Positions 11,441-22,200 of a DNA stretch of 64,000 bases are shown here, in pieces. The DNA lies in NCBI GenBank assembly GCA_049487715.1, contig CP150555.1, positions 682,001 through 746,000 on the forward strand. The letters run 5' to 3'. This DNA comes from Pycnococcus provasolii (Eukaryota > Chlorophyta > Pseudoscourfieldiophyceae > Pseudoscourfieldiales). The notes beneath the pieces were generated by a model that saw only the letters and a program-made list of their open reading frames with translations, did not search any database and was not told where the DNA came from. The position numbers and the translations under genes were made by a program. Each line of letters begins with the position of its first letter. The stretch's first letter is position 1.

Positions 11441-12469
11441 TTACACACTGCCGTTGCTCTCCGCGAGCTTTGCACGCCTCAGCCATTCCTTAGCATCCTC
11501 GCGGCGGCCTTCACGCAGGCATTGCTTCGCCAACGCGCGAAAGTCCTCTGCTGTTGTTGGAGGAGTTTCTGAGACGATGGTATTAGCGGTGTCGTTCTCC
11601 TTTGCTGGATGCGGCTCCGGCGCCCGCTCTTGCTGCGCCGCCTCCGCGAGCTGCGCCCTCCTGATCATATCTTTCGCCTCTTCTCTTTTTCCTTCCCTTA
11701 AGTATTGTTTCGCGCGTTCGCGGTACTCCTCCGGCGTGACTTGTTCTTGCTTTTCCTCCTCCTGCTGCTCATCGTTTGCCGCAGCTACTTCACCGCCGCC
11801 GCCGCCACTGCCGTCATCGTCGTCGTCGTCGCTCATGGCTTCCAGTCTCCTTCTCAGCGCCTCTTCGTCGTCGAGGTTCTCTTCGTCAACCGGCGCCGCC
11901 GCCGCCGCCGCGGCTGCTCGTTCGTTTCGTTTCGCTTCAGCATTTTTCGCTTTCCTCAGCATATCTTTCGCCTCTTCTCTTTTTCCTTCCCTTAAGTATT
12001 GTTTCGCTCGTTCACGGTACTCCTCCGGCGTCACATTCGCGTCTTCCTCGTCGTCGTCGTCCATGTCTTCAAGTTGTTTTCTCAACAGAGTTTCTTCGTC
12101 GTCTTCAAGGGAAGCATTTCCCATGGCAGCTAGTGCAGCTCTCAAAGAGGCTTCTTCGTCACACATCGCCGGCTCGGAGTCGCCCATGGAGTTGAGGAGC
12201 GCGAGCAGACTTTGTTCGTCTGCGTCTCCGTGGTCCGAGGAGTTTGGTAGAGCTTGTATAGACTTCAACAAGTTTTCTTCTTCTCGCTGTTGTGCTTCAT
12301 CGTGTTTTTTTAGCTGAGACAGTGCTAGTAGGAGTTCCTGTTCTTCTTGGTCGGAAGCGTCTCTGATTCTGCCGACTCTGCCGGTGCCTGCCATGTGCTT
12401 GGTTCGGCGCGCTTCCTCCGAGGAGAGCGCGCCAACGCCAACGCCAACGCCGGCGTCGCGTAACGGCAT
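11441..12469 (-). CDS. protein with three tandem DM14-like helical repeats
   Basis: A 342-residue protein from ATG 12469 (MPLRDAGVGVGVG); ATG 12394 is an alternative. Three repeats of about 40 residues share the pattern EEYRERAKQYLREGKREEAKDM.RRA. The first two are nearly identical and the last, at the C-terminus, is diverged. They resemble DM14 repeats of CC2D1/Lgd-type endosomal proteins. Between and before them lie acidic segments with recurring DEE.LRR.LEAM motifs. DM14-like is an assignment by pattern only; a generic helical hairpin repeat is possible. The coding sequence of repeats 1 and 2 is also nearly identical at DNA level, pointing to recent duplication or conversion. Confidence 0.75.
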   Translation of the reverse strand: MPLRDAGVGVGVGALSSEEARRTKHMAGTGRVGRIRDASDQEEQELLLALSQLKKHDEAQQREEENLLKSIQALPNSSDHGDADEQSLLALLNSMGDSEPAMCDEEASLRAALAAMGNASLEDDEETLLRKQLEDMDDDDEEDANVTPEEYRERAKQYLREGKREEAKDMLRKAKNAEAKRNERAAAAAAAAPVDEENLDDEEALRRRLEAMSDDDDDDGSGGGGGEVAAANDEQQEEEKQEQVTPEEYRERAKQYLREGKREEAKDMIRRAQLAEAAQQERAPEPHPAKENDTANTIVSETPPTTAEDFRALAKQCLREGRREDAKEWLRRAKLAESNGSV

Positions 12470-12552
12470 AACGTTTTTGTTGGTCTGCCCGAGTCCCTGG
12501 GGCGCCACGTGTGGGCGCCCCGAGGTGAAACAAAACCCGAACCTCGCTCAGG

Positions 12553-12570
12553 CTAACCCTAACCCTAACC
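12553..12570 (-). repeat. telomere-like (TTAGGG)3 tract upstream of the DM14-like gene
   Basis: Three CCCTAA units (TTAGGG on the minus strand), 84 nt upstream of the ATG at 12469. Similar short tracts in plant promoters (telo boxes) bind regulators. A relic of end joining is the alternative. Confidence 0.7.
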
Positions 12571-12774
12571 GCTCTCCTCCAAAAACGCGCGCTGAATGGC
12601 TCCTGGGGAAAGAAAGAAAGGGTATGGCGAATAATAAATAGTTGAGTATGAGTGGTGCGAATGGACGACCGTTGGACAAAGCAAAGTGCACGCCATTAGT
12701 ACTACTGAAGGAGGGATCTCACGATTACACTTGACCAAATCCCAGCCAATACCTTTAGAAAAAAGCCACCCCAA

Positions 12775-14395
12775 TCAACCTTCTTTTAGCGTCGGCTCCG
12801 ACACGTCCGACGCGCCGATGTCCTCCGCATGCGCACCTGCACCAACGCCACCAACAACAATGCCATACACGCTGTCCGGCCAGACGACGGCGTTCGGGCT
12901 CTCGGGCGGTGGTGTGAGACTGGCCAGGTCGCCCAGAGCCTTGATTCCGAGCGCGCTGAGTTTCTCCGTCACGCCCAGTCCACGAACGAAGGGCAAGGAC
13001 ATGACATCCGCATCCGCCTCAGCTTTTGCGCTTTCGAGACGTGGAGCAAGAAGCGTTCGTCCCGACGACGGCATCGCGGGGAAGGCGTGCAGCAACCTTG
13101 CCAGCATCGCCGCCTCGTCCGCCGCTCCCTTGACGATGACAGTCACGGATGCGGACAGGGGTGCAGACGTGTACGCCGCGGCTGTGCGTCCGACGTGGTG
13201 ATTGTATCGTTCGACGATGGCGACAACACGCCTCGTGACGTCGCTCATAAAGTACAGCGGCGGTGCGGTATCCGAGCAGATTGCCGCCACCTGATTCGAC
13301 TCCGCGCATGCAAGCCTTGCGAGTCCTTCAAAGTCCCCTCTCGCGACGCAGCTTTCGACGGCGTGCAGGCGTGCGGGAACGACTTTCTCGACTCTATGCG
13401 TGAGCAGCGGGCTGGTGGTGACGGATCGTGCCGCGGCGGTTGCGAATCTGTCGAGAGAAGCCTGCGCGATTCGTCCTTCGTCCGCGGCGTTTGTTTGGCT
13501 TCCTGCAAGCGCTCGCAGCTGCGACGCTTCGGGGGACACGACGACAGTGATGGTTCGCACGTCATTCGCGAGTCCGGCGTGTGGTTCGCATATGCACGCG
13601 GCGACCGAGGTTTCTTCCGGCGCGGTTCTGCGAGCCATGGCCATGTCGTTGTCACCGGCAGGTTCGATTTCGTCATCTTCTTTCGTGGCTACGGTCGACG
13701 CGCTCCACTTGACGAATCCTCCGACAAGGCTGGTGCACGCCAGTCCACCGATCTTGCGCGCAAGTTGTGCAAACTGTCCGTTGTACGCCTCGTCAGCTGC
13801 AAGTACCGCTGCGACAGTGACGACGAACGCCGCGGCGGCGGCGGCGCCTGCGTCGGTGACTGACGCGAGACCGTTGCGTGCAGGTGTTCTGATGACAACG
13901 GACACGGTCGTGGATGCGAGGTTGCCTTTGGCTAGAGATCGCAGCGTGGCGAGGACGGATGCATATCCGCGCGGCATGTGCTGTCCCCGGCACGTGACGC
14001 TATCGATCGTGATGGTGTCCATGTCGTTGCCTCCTGCAGGCGATTGTGCGGACTCTTCTAATAAAGTCGCTCGCGCCTCTGAGAATGTGCACAAATGATC
14101 GCACGACCTGTTTCATATAGCGTGTTAGGTTGTTAGTGAACAGTCGTTTATCAGCGATTAATGGTTAGAGGTAGACTTACGAGACGAGTGCGACAATGCC
14201 GTGCAGCGGGAGTCGGTTTTGCGAGGATGCGTCGCCCCAGTACTTGACGAGATCGAAGCAGTGCGGCGCGACGGATGTCGCATAGCGAGAAGCACCTGGG
14301 AGTAGCGTGGTTGACGCGGGGATGGGTTGCGAGCCGTCCAAAGCCGCGCTCTTGAGGGAGAAGACGCTGCTCCAGCAATTCAGCAGCGACGACAT
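12775..14395 (-). CDS. diphosphomevalonate decarboxylase homologue, catalytic residues replaced
   Basis: Canonical MVD converts mevalonate diphosphate to isopentenyl diphosphate. Two exons: 14395-14181 and 14107-12775. The 73-nt intron starts GTAAGT and ends ACAG and joins in phase (LPLHGIVALVS-SCDHL). Homology runs through the whole protein: VAPHCFDLVKYWG, GLACTSLVGGFVKW, TTSPLLTHRVEKVVPARL, ESNQVAAICSDTAPPLYFMSDVTRRVV and a C-terminal VVGGVGAGAHAED. Key positions differ. The catalytic-Asp loop FDAGPNAV reads TSAPLSASV, KYWGKRD reads KYWGDAS, the LASSAAG loop reads LASVTDAG, and the Arg of GSACRS is Thr. Classical decarboxylase activity is therefore unlikely. Many green algae lack the mevalonate pathway, so this may be a repurposed remnant. 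It is head to head with MinD. Confidence 0.8.
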
Positions 14396-14808
14396 CTTAC
14401 TTGTGGCTGGCTTGTCAGTCGGATGGGCGGGATCGCGGCGACTTCACGCGCTTCGTCAAGGCTTGCTTCCACGCCTCTCGAGACCTTGGCCTTGGGGGGG
14501 GAGGAAGGGAAAACCCTGAAAAGTGAAAACAGACCCCGAACTGTTTTGCAGGGTAGGGTTTCGCCCCCCCGGGCCCCCTGGGGTGACCTGCCCTGGGGTG
14601 CGAGCGACCTCCCTCAAATCCCCTCCTCCAATCCTCATCTTCTCTCCTCCCCTTCCCCTTCCCCTCCCCTTTCACTCTTTCCGACGTCTTCCCTTCCCCC
14701 TCTCCTTTCCCGGCTTCCCGCGCCCTCGTTTTCACCTCGCCTCCCTCCCCGTCCCACCGAACAAGAAGAGGGTTGGCCACCTCAACTCCAACTCAACTCC
14801 TTTCCTTC
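14396..14808. promoter_or_regulatory. divergent promoter region between the MVD homologue and MinD
   Basis: A 413-bp gap between two divergent start codons. The MinD side is strongly pyrimidine-rich (CCTTCCCC-type sequence, 14630-14760). No TATA box was seen. Its regulatory role is inferred from position only. Confidence 0.45.
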
Positions 14809-15954
14809 ATGCCCAACCTCGTCAAAAACATGAACTGCGCCAGATCTCAGCCACACGTTCAGGTGGCTACGCACCACGCACGCCGGAGTGGCTACACGAC
14901 TTGCTTGGGTGCGCGCTTCCAGAAGCACGCGCCAGCCAGGAGCGCGGCACCATCGCCGATGATGACGACGACGACGGGGATACCATCACAGGCACGAGCA
15001 CGAGCAGCATCAGCAAACACACACAGCAACAGCAACACCGCACCTCACTTCGCACAAAGGCATCGGCGTCGGCGCGCAGCAACAAGAACACAAGCGGCGG
15101 CGGAGGGGGAAGACACCGATACGTCGAACAGTGATAGCGGGTCGACCACATCGCGTGTTATCGTCGTCACCAGCGGCAAGGGTGGGGTGGGCAAGACAAC
15201 CTCATCGGCCAACCTAGGCATGTGCATGGCGCGGCTCGGATACCGCGTCTGCCTGCTCGACGCAGACATCGGCCTGCGAAACCTCGACCTACTTCTCGGA
15301 CTCGAAAATAGGGTCATGTACACGGCGATGGAAGTGCTTGAGGGAACGTGCCGACTCGACCAGGCGCTGATCCGAGACAAGAAGTACCGCAACCTGTGCA
15401 TGCTTTCCGTCAGCAAAAACCGACAGAGGTACAACGTCACGAGGCAGAACATGGAGCTGCTCGTCGAATCCATCCAGGATCGCGGGTACGACTTTATCAT
15501 AATCGACTGCCCCGCGGGCATCGACGTCGGATTCATCAACGCCATCGCGCCCGCGCAGGAGGCTGTGGTGGTCACGACGCCGGAAATCACCGCTATCCGA
15601 GACGCCGACCGTGTCGCAGGGCTGCTCGAGGCGAACAGCATCTACAACGTCAAGCTGCTCGTGAACCGAGTTCGGCCGGACATGATCAAGCGCAACGACA
15701 TGATGAGCGTTCGTGACGTGCAGGAGATGCTAGGAGTTCCCCTGCTTGGTGCCATCCCCGAGGACCCTGAGGTGATTGTCTCGACGAATCGTGGAGAGCC
15801 GCTCGTCGCACGACAGAAGCTCAGCCTGAGCGGTGTGGCTTACGAAAATGCAGCGCGACGACTCGTGGGACAGCAGGATTATCTCGTCGATCTCAGCGAC
15901 CCGTACAAAAGTCCAATTCGCAGAATCAAGGATTTCTTCTCCGGTGGAGACTGA
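14809..15954 (+). CDS. MIND1: septum-site-determining protein MinD, nuclear-encoded plastid form
   Basis: MinD is a Walker-type ATPase that, with MinE, positions the plastid division ring. The protein has 381 residues from ATG 14809. Residues 1-110 are rich in Ser, Thr, Arg and Ala, as expected of a plastid transit peptide. The deviant Walker A motif SGKGGVGKTT occupies residues 122-131. It is followed by ANLGMCMARLG, LLDADIGLRNLDLLLGLENR, DFIIIDCPAGID and TTPEITAIRDADRV, all diagnostic for MinD rather than ParA. The C-terminus (RRIKDFFSGGD) can form the membrane-targeting amphipathic helix. Bacterial MinD is about 270 residues, so the extra N-terminal length fits targeting. It converges with the SEC7 gene. 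Confidence 0.96.
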   Translation: MPNLVKNMNCARSQPHVQVATHHARRSGYTTCLGARFQKHAPARSAAPSPMMTTTTGIPSQARARAASANTHSNSNTAPHFAQRHRRRRAATRTQAAAEGEDTDTSNSDSGSTTSRVIVVTSGKGGVGKTTSSANLGMCMARLGYRVCLLDADIGLRNLDLLLGLENRVMYTAMEVLEGTCRLDQALIRDKKYRNLCMLSVSKNRQRYNVTRQNMELLVESIQDRGYDFIIIDCPAGIDVGFINAIAPAQEAVVVTTPEITAIRDADRVAGLLEANSIYNVKLLVNRVRPDMIKRNDMMSVRDVQEMLGVPLLGAIPEDPEVIVSTNRGEPLVARQKLSLSGVAYENAARRLVGQQDYLVDLSDPYKSPIRRIKDFFSGGD

Positions 15955-16203
15955 GCTCAGGACGGTCGCGGTGACGATGACGAGTTGAGTACATTGCCAC
16001 CCACAATAGATTTTCCAAACAAAAAAAATACATAAAGAGAAGGAGCAAGGGCGGGGAATTTGAGTGGTGTTAGAGAACCAAGAGAGGAGATGATTTTTGT
16101 TTTTGCTGCGGGGATGCGGGGATGCGTCTTTTGACCTTTGTTCTTTGGTTTCCTCTTGAAAATGAAAAAAGTATCGTCAACAAAATTCACACAAAGGTCG
16201 TCA

Positions 16204-19200
16204 TCATCTCTGCGCCATGATTAGGTTCACAACGCGAGTACTTAAAAGCAGCTGCGCCACGGCACTTCTCAACTCCGGCACGTTCGTTCGAGAACTCAGC
16301 TCGATGATCGCGGTATAGGTTTTGGATAACACCATCGCAAACGGGCGATCGGCGCACCTCGACGCATCCGCTAACACGTGAAGGGCATATGCCGCCACCT
16401 CGGCATGAGGCTCGTAAGCAGTCTCGTCGCCGCCGCCGTGCTCACGAATCGTCGCCGCGGCACTTGAAACCGCCTCCGAAAGCGCAACCGAGAGAGCGAC
16501 ACCCGCCTCATCCAGAGTGGTACTCGGGCCACGTCGTGCCTCCGAAACGCTCCACCGCTCCAGGCAACCGATGCGGCTGGTATCCACCTCGTTCAGCACG
16601 GTCCTCCACACGAGCAGAGCGCTGTCACCACCCACCTCCGACGAGGAGCTGCTTGCCATCTGCAGAGCGTCGACGGTCTTGGCACGTGCAGCGTCCAAGC
16701 GCTCGAGCAGTGCTTTCGCCGCGGCAGTGGGCAGGGATGTGCCCGCGGTGGTGTGCACAGCCGTGATCACGCGAGCGCGCCAGAGCTCAGCCTCGGCAGC
16801 CGCGGCGTTTGAAGCACCTCCCGCAGCAAAGCTGCCCGCCACGGACGACGCAGCGGATATCAGCGAATTCCAAAGGCTTTCCGACTTGTCGCCGCACGCT
16901 GCGCACGCCTTGGCGAGGCTCGCGAAGGTAGCGACGCCGCTCTCGGCGTGCCCCACGACGAGATCGCCAACGCGACGCCACGTGTTGGAACCCATATTCG
17001 CCTCCGTCGCCTCCGCGGCTGCGCAGGCAAGACTCGCGGCTGTCGACGAAAGGCGAGGCAGAACGTTCGGGAATGCCGCGGCGGAGGCTGGGCAAATCGC
17101 GTACGCACCAACGATGCGCGGGAGTAGCACGGCCATGGAGGACGTCTCCGCAAGCGGGACCAAAACGCGCTCGCTCAACCTCTGCCAAGTATCTGCGCCA
17201 AGAAGCGTGCCATTTTGCTCGAGCAGCTTCAGCAGCATGTCCCCAGCACGTCGGCGGTGCGCCGCGCGAGCAGACGACGCCGGGTCGTCCTCCCGCCCTG
17301 GAGACACCGGCGACGGTGGTGCGACTCCGCGGGGCGTCTTTTCGGGGGAGGCAGGGGTGGACGGTGCGGACGACTCAGGGATGTCAAGCCGCGCCGGCGC
17401 GTCCGTGTCCATAGCAACCTCCGCAAGCGAGCCGAGGAGGGGCAGCCAGTGGTGTTCGTTCGACGAAGCTTCGGGGCATGAGCCTAGGCGCATGCCGAGT
17501 GTGCCAAAAGCGGAGATACCGCGCTTTCCCAGATCGTCGTGGCCATTCAGCTCAGCGCTGTGAGCGCAAGCAGAAAGACACGCAAGCACGTCGCCAAAGT
17601 ACTCCTCGGGCACCAAACTCGCACGCCGCTGCCTGCTTGGGCTCGCGTTCACATCCGATGCATCGCGCTGATCGGCTTTGAAGAAGCTCTCCACCACCTC
17701 TTCTACGCACGTGAGCGCGGGCGCAGCCACGTGCTCAGAGGTGTCCGCAACGGCTAGGCACATGAACCTGAGCACCGTCTGCCAACCGCGGCGCAGGTTG
17801 CTGCCTCGGCTCGATACGAGCTGGCAAACGCAGCGCACGGTGAGCTCGCGCACGCCTGCGTCCAGCGAGCGAAATTTCATGATTTCGACAAATGGACGGA
17901 GAACCTCCGCCTGAAAGTGGTACCCGCTGAGCGAATCGCGGCTCAGGAGCACCGCAGTGAGCTGCCTAAGTGAGTCCACAGCATACAATGCATGGCTTGC
18001 ACTTCCGCTCGCCGTTGCCGCAGCCACGAGATGCTTTCCAACTGGAACCCACATCTTGCTCCACACGAGGCGAATGCGATTCAGATTGTGATGTGCCACC
18101 TCAACCAGTCGCTGCAAAGAGTACGTGCGCGCCTGCGGCACCTGCTTCTCACGTGTGGACTTCGCGGGAGCGTCCCCGTCCGTGCTCTCTGAGAGCTGTA
18201 GCTCGGCTACGGACACTGCGCAGAGCGCCTTGGCAAATGCGACGATAGCATCGCCGTCGAGTCGGCTGGAACGTTGATATACACGATCCATCTCGACACT
18301 CAGCGCGGGACGCAGCAGCCATGGTGCTATCTTGCTGCGCTCGAGCTGACTCTTCTTCCTTGCGCGCATCTCCTTCGCTGTTGGCGGTGCCCGACGCTGA
18401 GGAGTCGGCGCCGGCGCACTTCGTCCTGTGAAGAAGCGACCAACAGACGCAAGCGCCGCGGCGGCTGGGCTCTCCGTAAGTACGCCGTCCGATAATGCGG
18501 AGTGCGCCGGCGATGGCGCGCCTGGGCGTGTAGTGGCGGGTGTGGACGCCACCGCGGGCGCGGGTGCAGCTGCACCGTCCTGCCCGTTATGGTGGTACTC
18601 TGCAACATCCTCGAGCTCATCCAGTAGCAGCTGCCTGTACATCTCCATCGTACTTAGTGCGCCAAGAACAGCACGCCAAGCCACCACCGAGTCGGCAAGC
18701 GCCGTGCCAAGCTCCGAAGCGAGCGTCAGCACACACTCGCAAGCCGCAATGTTCGACGTCGTCAACGCCTCGGGGGGGACGAGGTGATCTGGATCGAGTC
18801 CAGTGCACTTCACAAGCCCGACCACCGTCTCATCACGCAGGTAACCCAATCCAAGCGCGGAGGATATGCGCGCAAGCACACAGACTCCGTCGAGGCAAAG
18901 AACCATGCTCTGCTCTTCCTCTGAGATGGAGCTAGATGATACAGTAGTGCTTCCATCCGTGGCATTGCTGACGCCTGTTGCGCTGCCTTCCGCCGACTGC
19001 GTGCTACTCGGACCCGCATTGCCGGCGCCTGCCCTGCGATCTTCAACGGTCGATAGGAGAGCTTGTGCGAGACTCCTGCCAATGGCGTCGAGCATGGGCC
19101 GTGCCAGCGATGGGTCTCGCGCGCTTCGGAATGCTCTTCCGCGCGCACCGCCGCGCGCAAGCTGGTCACGCGTTCGCTCGATGATACGCATCGACAGCAT

Positions 19201-22200
19201 GCGAGATGCTTCGAGTGTCTCCGCGGACGAGTCGCTGCCAGTAAACAGATTCTTGATATTGAGCACGTTCAAAAAATTTGTAGATTGCTCCTTAGCACGA
19301 CCAGCTTGATTCGCCAGCGCGGCTTCTAGCTTGTCGTCGTCTTTCGTCTTGATCTCGTTCGTCGTAATGCGGTCGTAAATTCCCGAGCACATTTCTTCCG
19401 AGGCGCCCGGCGTGTCTCCATCTCCCTTGTTCATCTTGACGAAAGATTCCTTGGACATCTTATTCTTAATCTGGCTGCTGTGCGCATCGGTGTTGAGCAT
19501 GATCGTCGCGAAGGCCAGCACATACGCCGTGTCTGCACTTGGGAAGCTCAGCGGACCTTCGGGATTGCAGTCGCAGTACCGTGCCGCAAACTTTTCCATG
19601 AGGCGATCAATCTTCTGCGCCTCACCTGGCAAGCGGAAGCTACTCAAGAACAGGCGAATCGCCTCGTCAAATACTATGTTGTGGTAATTCATGCCATCCT
19701 GGAATTTGTGCATCACCTCGATCTCTTCGTCGGTGTGACCGCCGAGGTATTCACCGATAGCGGTTTTTACGAGACCCGGCGTGTCGCGAAGCCAGTGCGC
19801 AATCTCCTCTGTGGTTTCACCACATAGCCCCGAGGCAATCGCTTGCTTCACCGCCTTCTTCGGCTTTTCCTTGAACAAATCCACGATTGCCTGAAGAGCG
19901 GTCTTTTGAGCCTTAAGCTCCTCATATGTAGCGGCTTCCGGTGTGCCCCTGTGTGACGACGACACTTCGTGGTCATCAACACCAACCGCACTCGTCGATC
20001 GAACCCGACTATTCGTAGAGCGTAGGCGCGTAGCGTTCAGGTCGTCGTCACGAAGCGTAGAGTCGCTCAGCATCGAGGCGTGCGCAAATGCACCCACGCC
20101 AGAAGAGCCAATACTAACGCCGCTCGCGGCATCATCCACCTCAACCTCGCGAGCACTTTCGTCGTCGTTGGGTTCGTCGTCGTCGCCAGTTTCTATCTCT
20201 TCCACCGTCGGTGGCTCGCCGAGGCTGCCAGCCCACGCCGAGATGGAGTACAGCAAACTTAGGCAGCACTGCAGGGAAGATCGGCGTAGGGTCGCCACCG
20301 CTACTCCAACACTAAGCTCCTCCACCACGCCGGCGCTTCCATTGGACATGGGCACCGCGGCTGTCGCCTTGTTTGCCGAAGCCGCCATGCCACCGCCAGT
20401 GGAAAATGGCACATCGGTCATGCTGTTGGCCGACCCGCCTATTGCGATCGCGCCGCTTGGCGCGACGAATATACGCCATTCGTAGCCGCGCGCGCAGCTA
20501 AGTCTTCCCAGCGCGACACCCGTGCGCTCAAATAGGTTTGCACCCTCCACGTCGCAGTCGTAGTTCACGAATAGGTCCGCCAGCAGCTGCGGCTCGGCAC
20601 AAACGCGTTTCGCGATGCGAAGGCTGCTCGCCACCTGCGCTGCGGACGGCGTCGCAGAGGAATTTTGTGCCGCACCGGCACTCCCCTGGTCCTGTGGCGT
20701 CGCCGCCTCGAGTGATCGCAGCAGCACGAGTGGGTAGAAGGCGCCAACCTCAGGCTTGAGCGCAGCGCGAAAGGCTGGTTGGAGAAGCAGAGATCCTAGC
20801 AGCTGGCGCACCTGCTGGAACACCGCGGGTATTGGCGATAACGCGTTTCGCAGTAGGCAGACGGAAAAGGAGGGTCGCAGGGCATGCACAAGTGGTAGGC
20901 GCGCACGAACGCCCCACGCCTCCGCTCCGTCAAGCACCTCGCGCACAAGCTCGAGCGCGAGGCGCTTTGAGCGAAGTGCAAGAGGATCCACGCCATCGAT
21001 CACTCCCGCGGAGCTCTGTGGAGACTGGGCACTCTTGAGCTCTCTTGCGCTCAGCTTGCACAGCGAGCGCAGCACAAGAGCCAAGTCACGCTCCTCGACG
21101 AGTAGCTCACGAGGCGAGTCTGGTGCGCGCTCTGCTGTTGTCGCTGTCACGTTGTGCGAGGAAATCGTCGCGTCGCGCTCCGTGCCATCTCCCTCCGACT
21201 CGAGCGTGGCTGTCAGCGCGGCGCCACCTTCCAGGCTCCGAGCCTGCTCAAGAGCTGCCTCTAGCGCACCCATATCAGCCGACTCCGCCGCTCGGCTCAG
21301 CTCGCGCTCGTTTGCGACGTCCTCTGCACGCAGCTGCTGCGTCGGCGCCGCCGGCTCGACGATGGAAGGCGGTGCAGAGCGGGGTGTAGGAGGTGTGGGA
21401 GTTGCGGCTGGCGGGTCGTTTCCTTCCACTTCCGCGACGACGCGTGCCACCGCATCGGCCACAACCTGCGAAACCACTTCCTCATCACTTGTTGCTGCTG
21501 CTGATTCTGCTGCTGGTGGTGGTTGAGCTGGAGGAGTTGGCTTAGGCTGCTCCTGCTGTGCCGTGATCGCAGCTGGCGCCTCCTCTTGTACCATCGGCGG
21601 TGGCGCGGGTTGCTCGCGCTGCCGTGCACTTGCCATCACCATCGACCTACTCAGCGTTCCAAGGACCATTGAGAGAGCGTTTCTGCTTGCGCTTGTCACC
21701 TGCTCGCCCTCCGCCGCGAGCAAGGTATTGTGCACGAAACGCACCGCCTGCAAGAGCGTCTCACCGTGCAGCACTAGCGTGCGGCTGGTTGCGCATGCGA
21801 GCATGGCGCGCACGGCAGTGAGCTGAACCACCTCGACGGTCGCCTCGCTTGCCGCCGCGACGACAGCGACACACAAGCACACTGGGTGGGTGCCGCTGAT
21901 ATCCGCCTCCATGAGCGGCGCCTCTCCCCTGATCACGGCAGCGCCGACAAGCCATGCCACGCCGTTTAGCGCCGTCTCTGCCAATTTCGGGTGCGCGCTC
22001 TTCACAGCCGTGTTGAGCACTTTTAGAATCGCTATGCTTTGCTTGTCGTTCATAGGGACTCCTTGAGGAGGAACGAGTTCGTCAGGTTTGCTCTTGAGTT
22101 GCTGCTGATATGCGCGAGCCACACTGTTGACGATTCTGACCTCCCTCGACCGGATCAGGCCATCGCTGTCGCTGACGATCCGCGCGACGGTCGACGCCAA

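Noticed and set aside
11454-12317. Ser-rich 287-residue frame antisense to the DM14-like gene
   Set aside because: Long Ser runs are the antisense reading of acidic and Ala codons of the real gene.
13400-14098. Antisense frame over the MVD homologue
   Set aside because: No motif, whereas the opposite strand shows MVD homology along its length.
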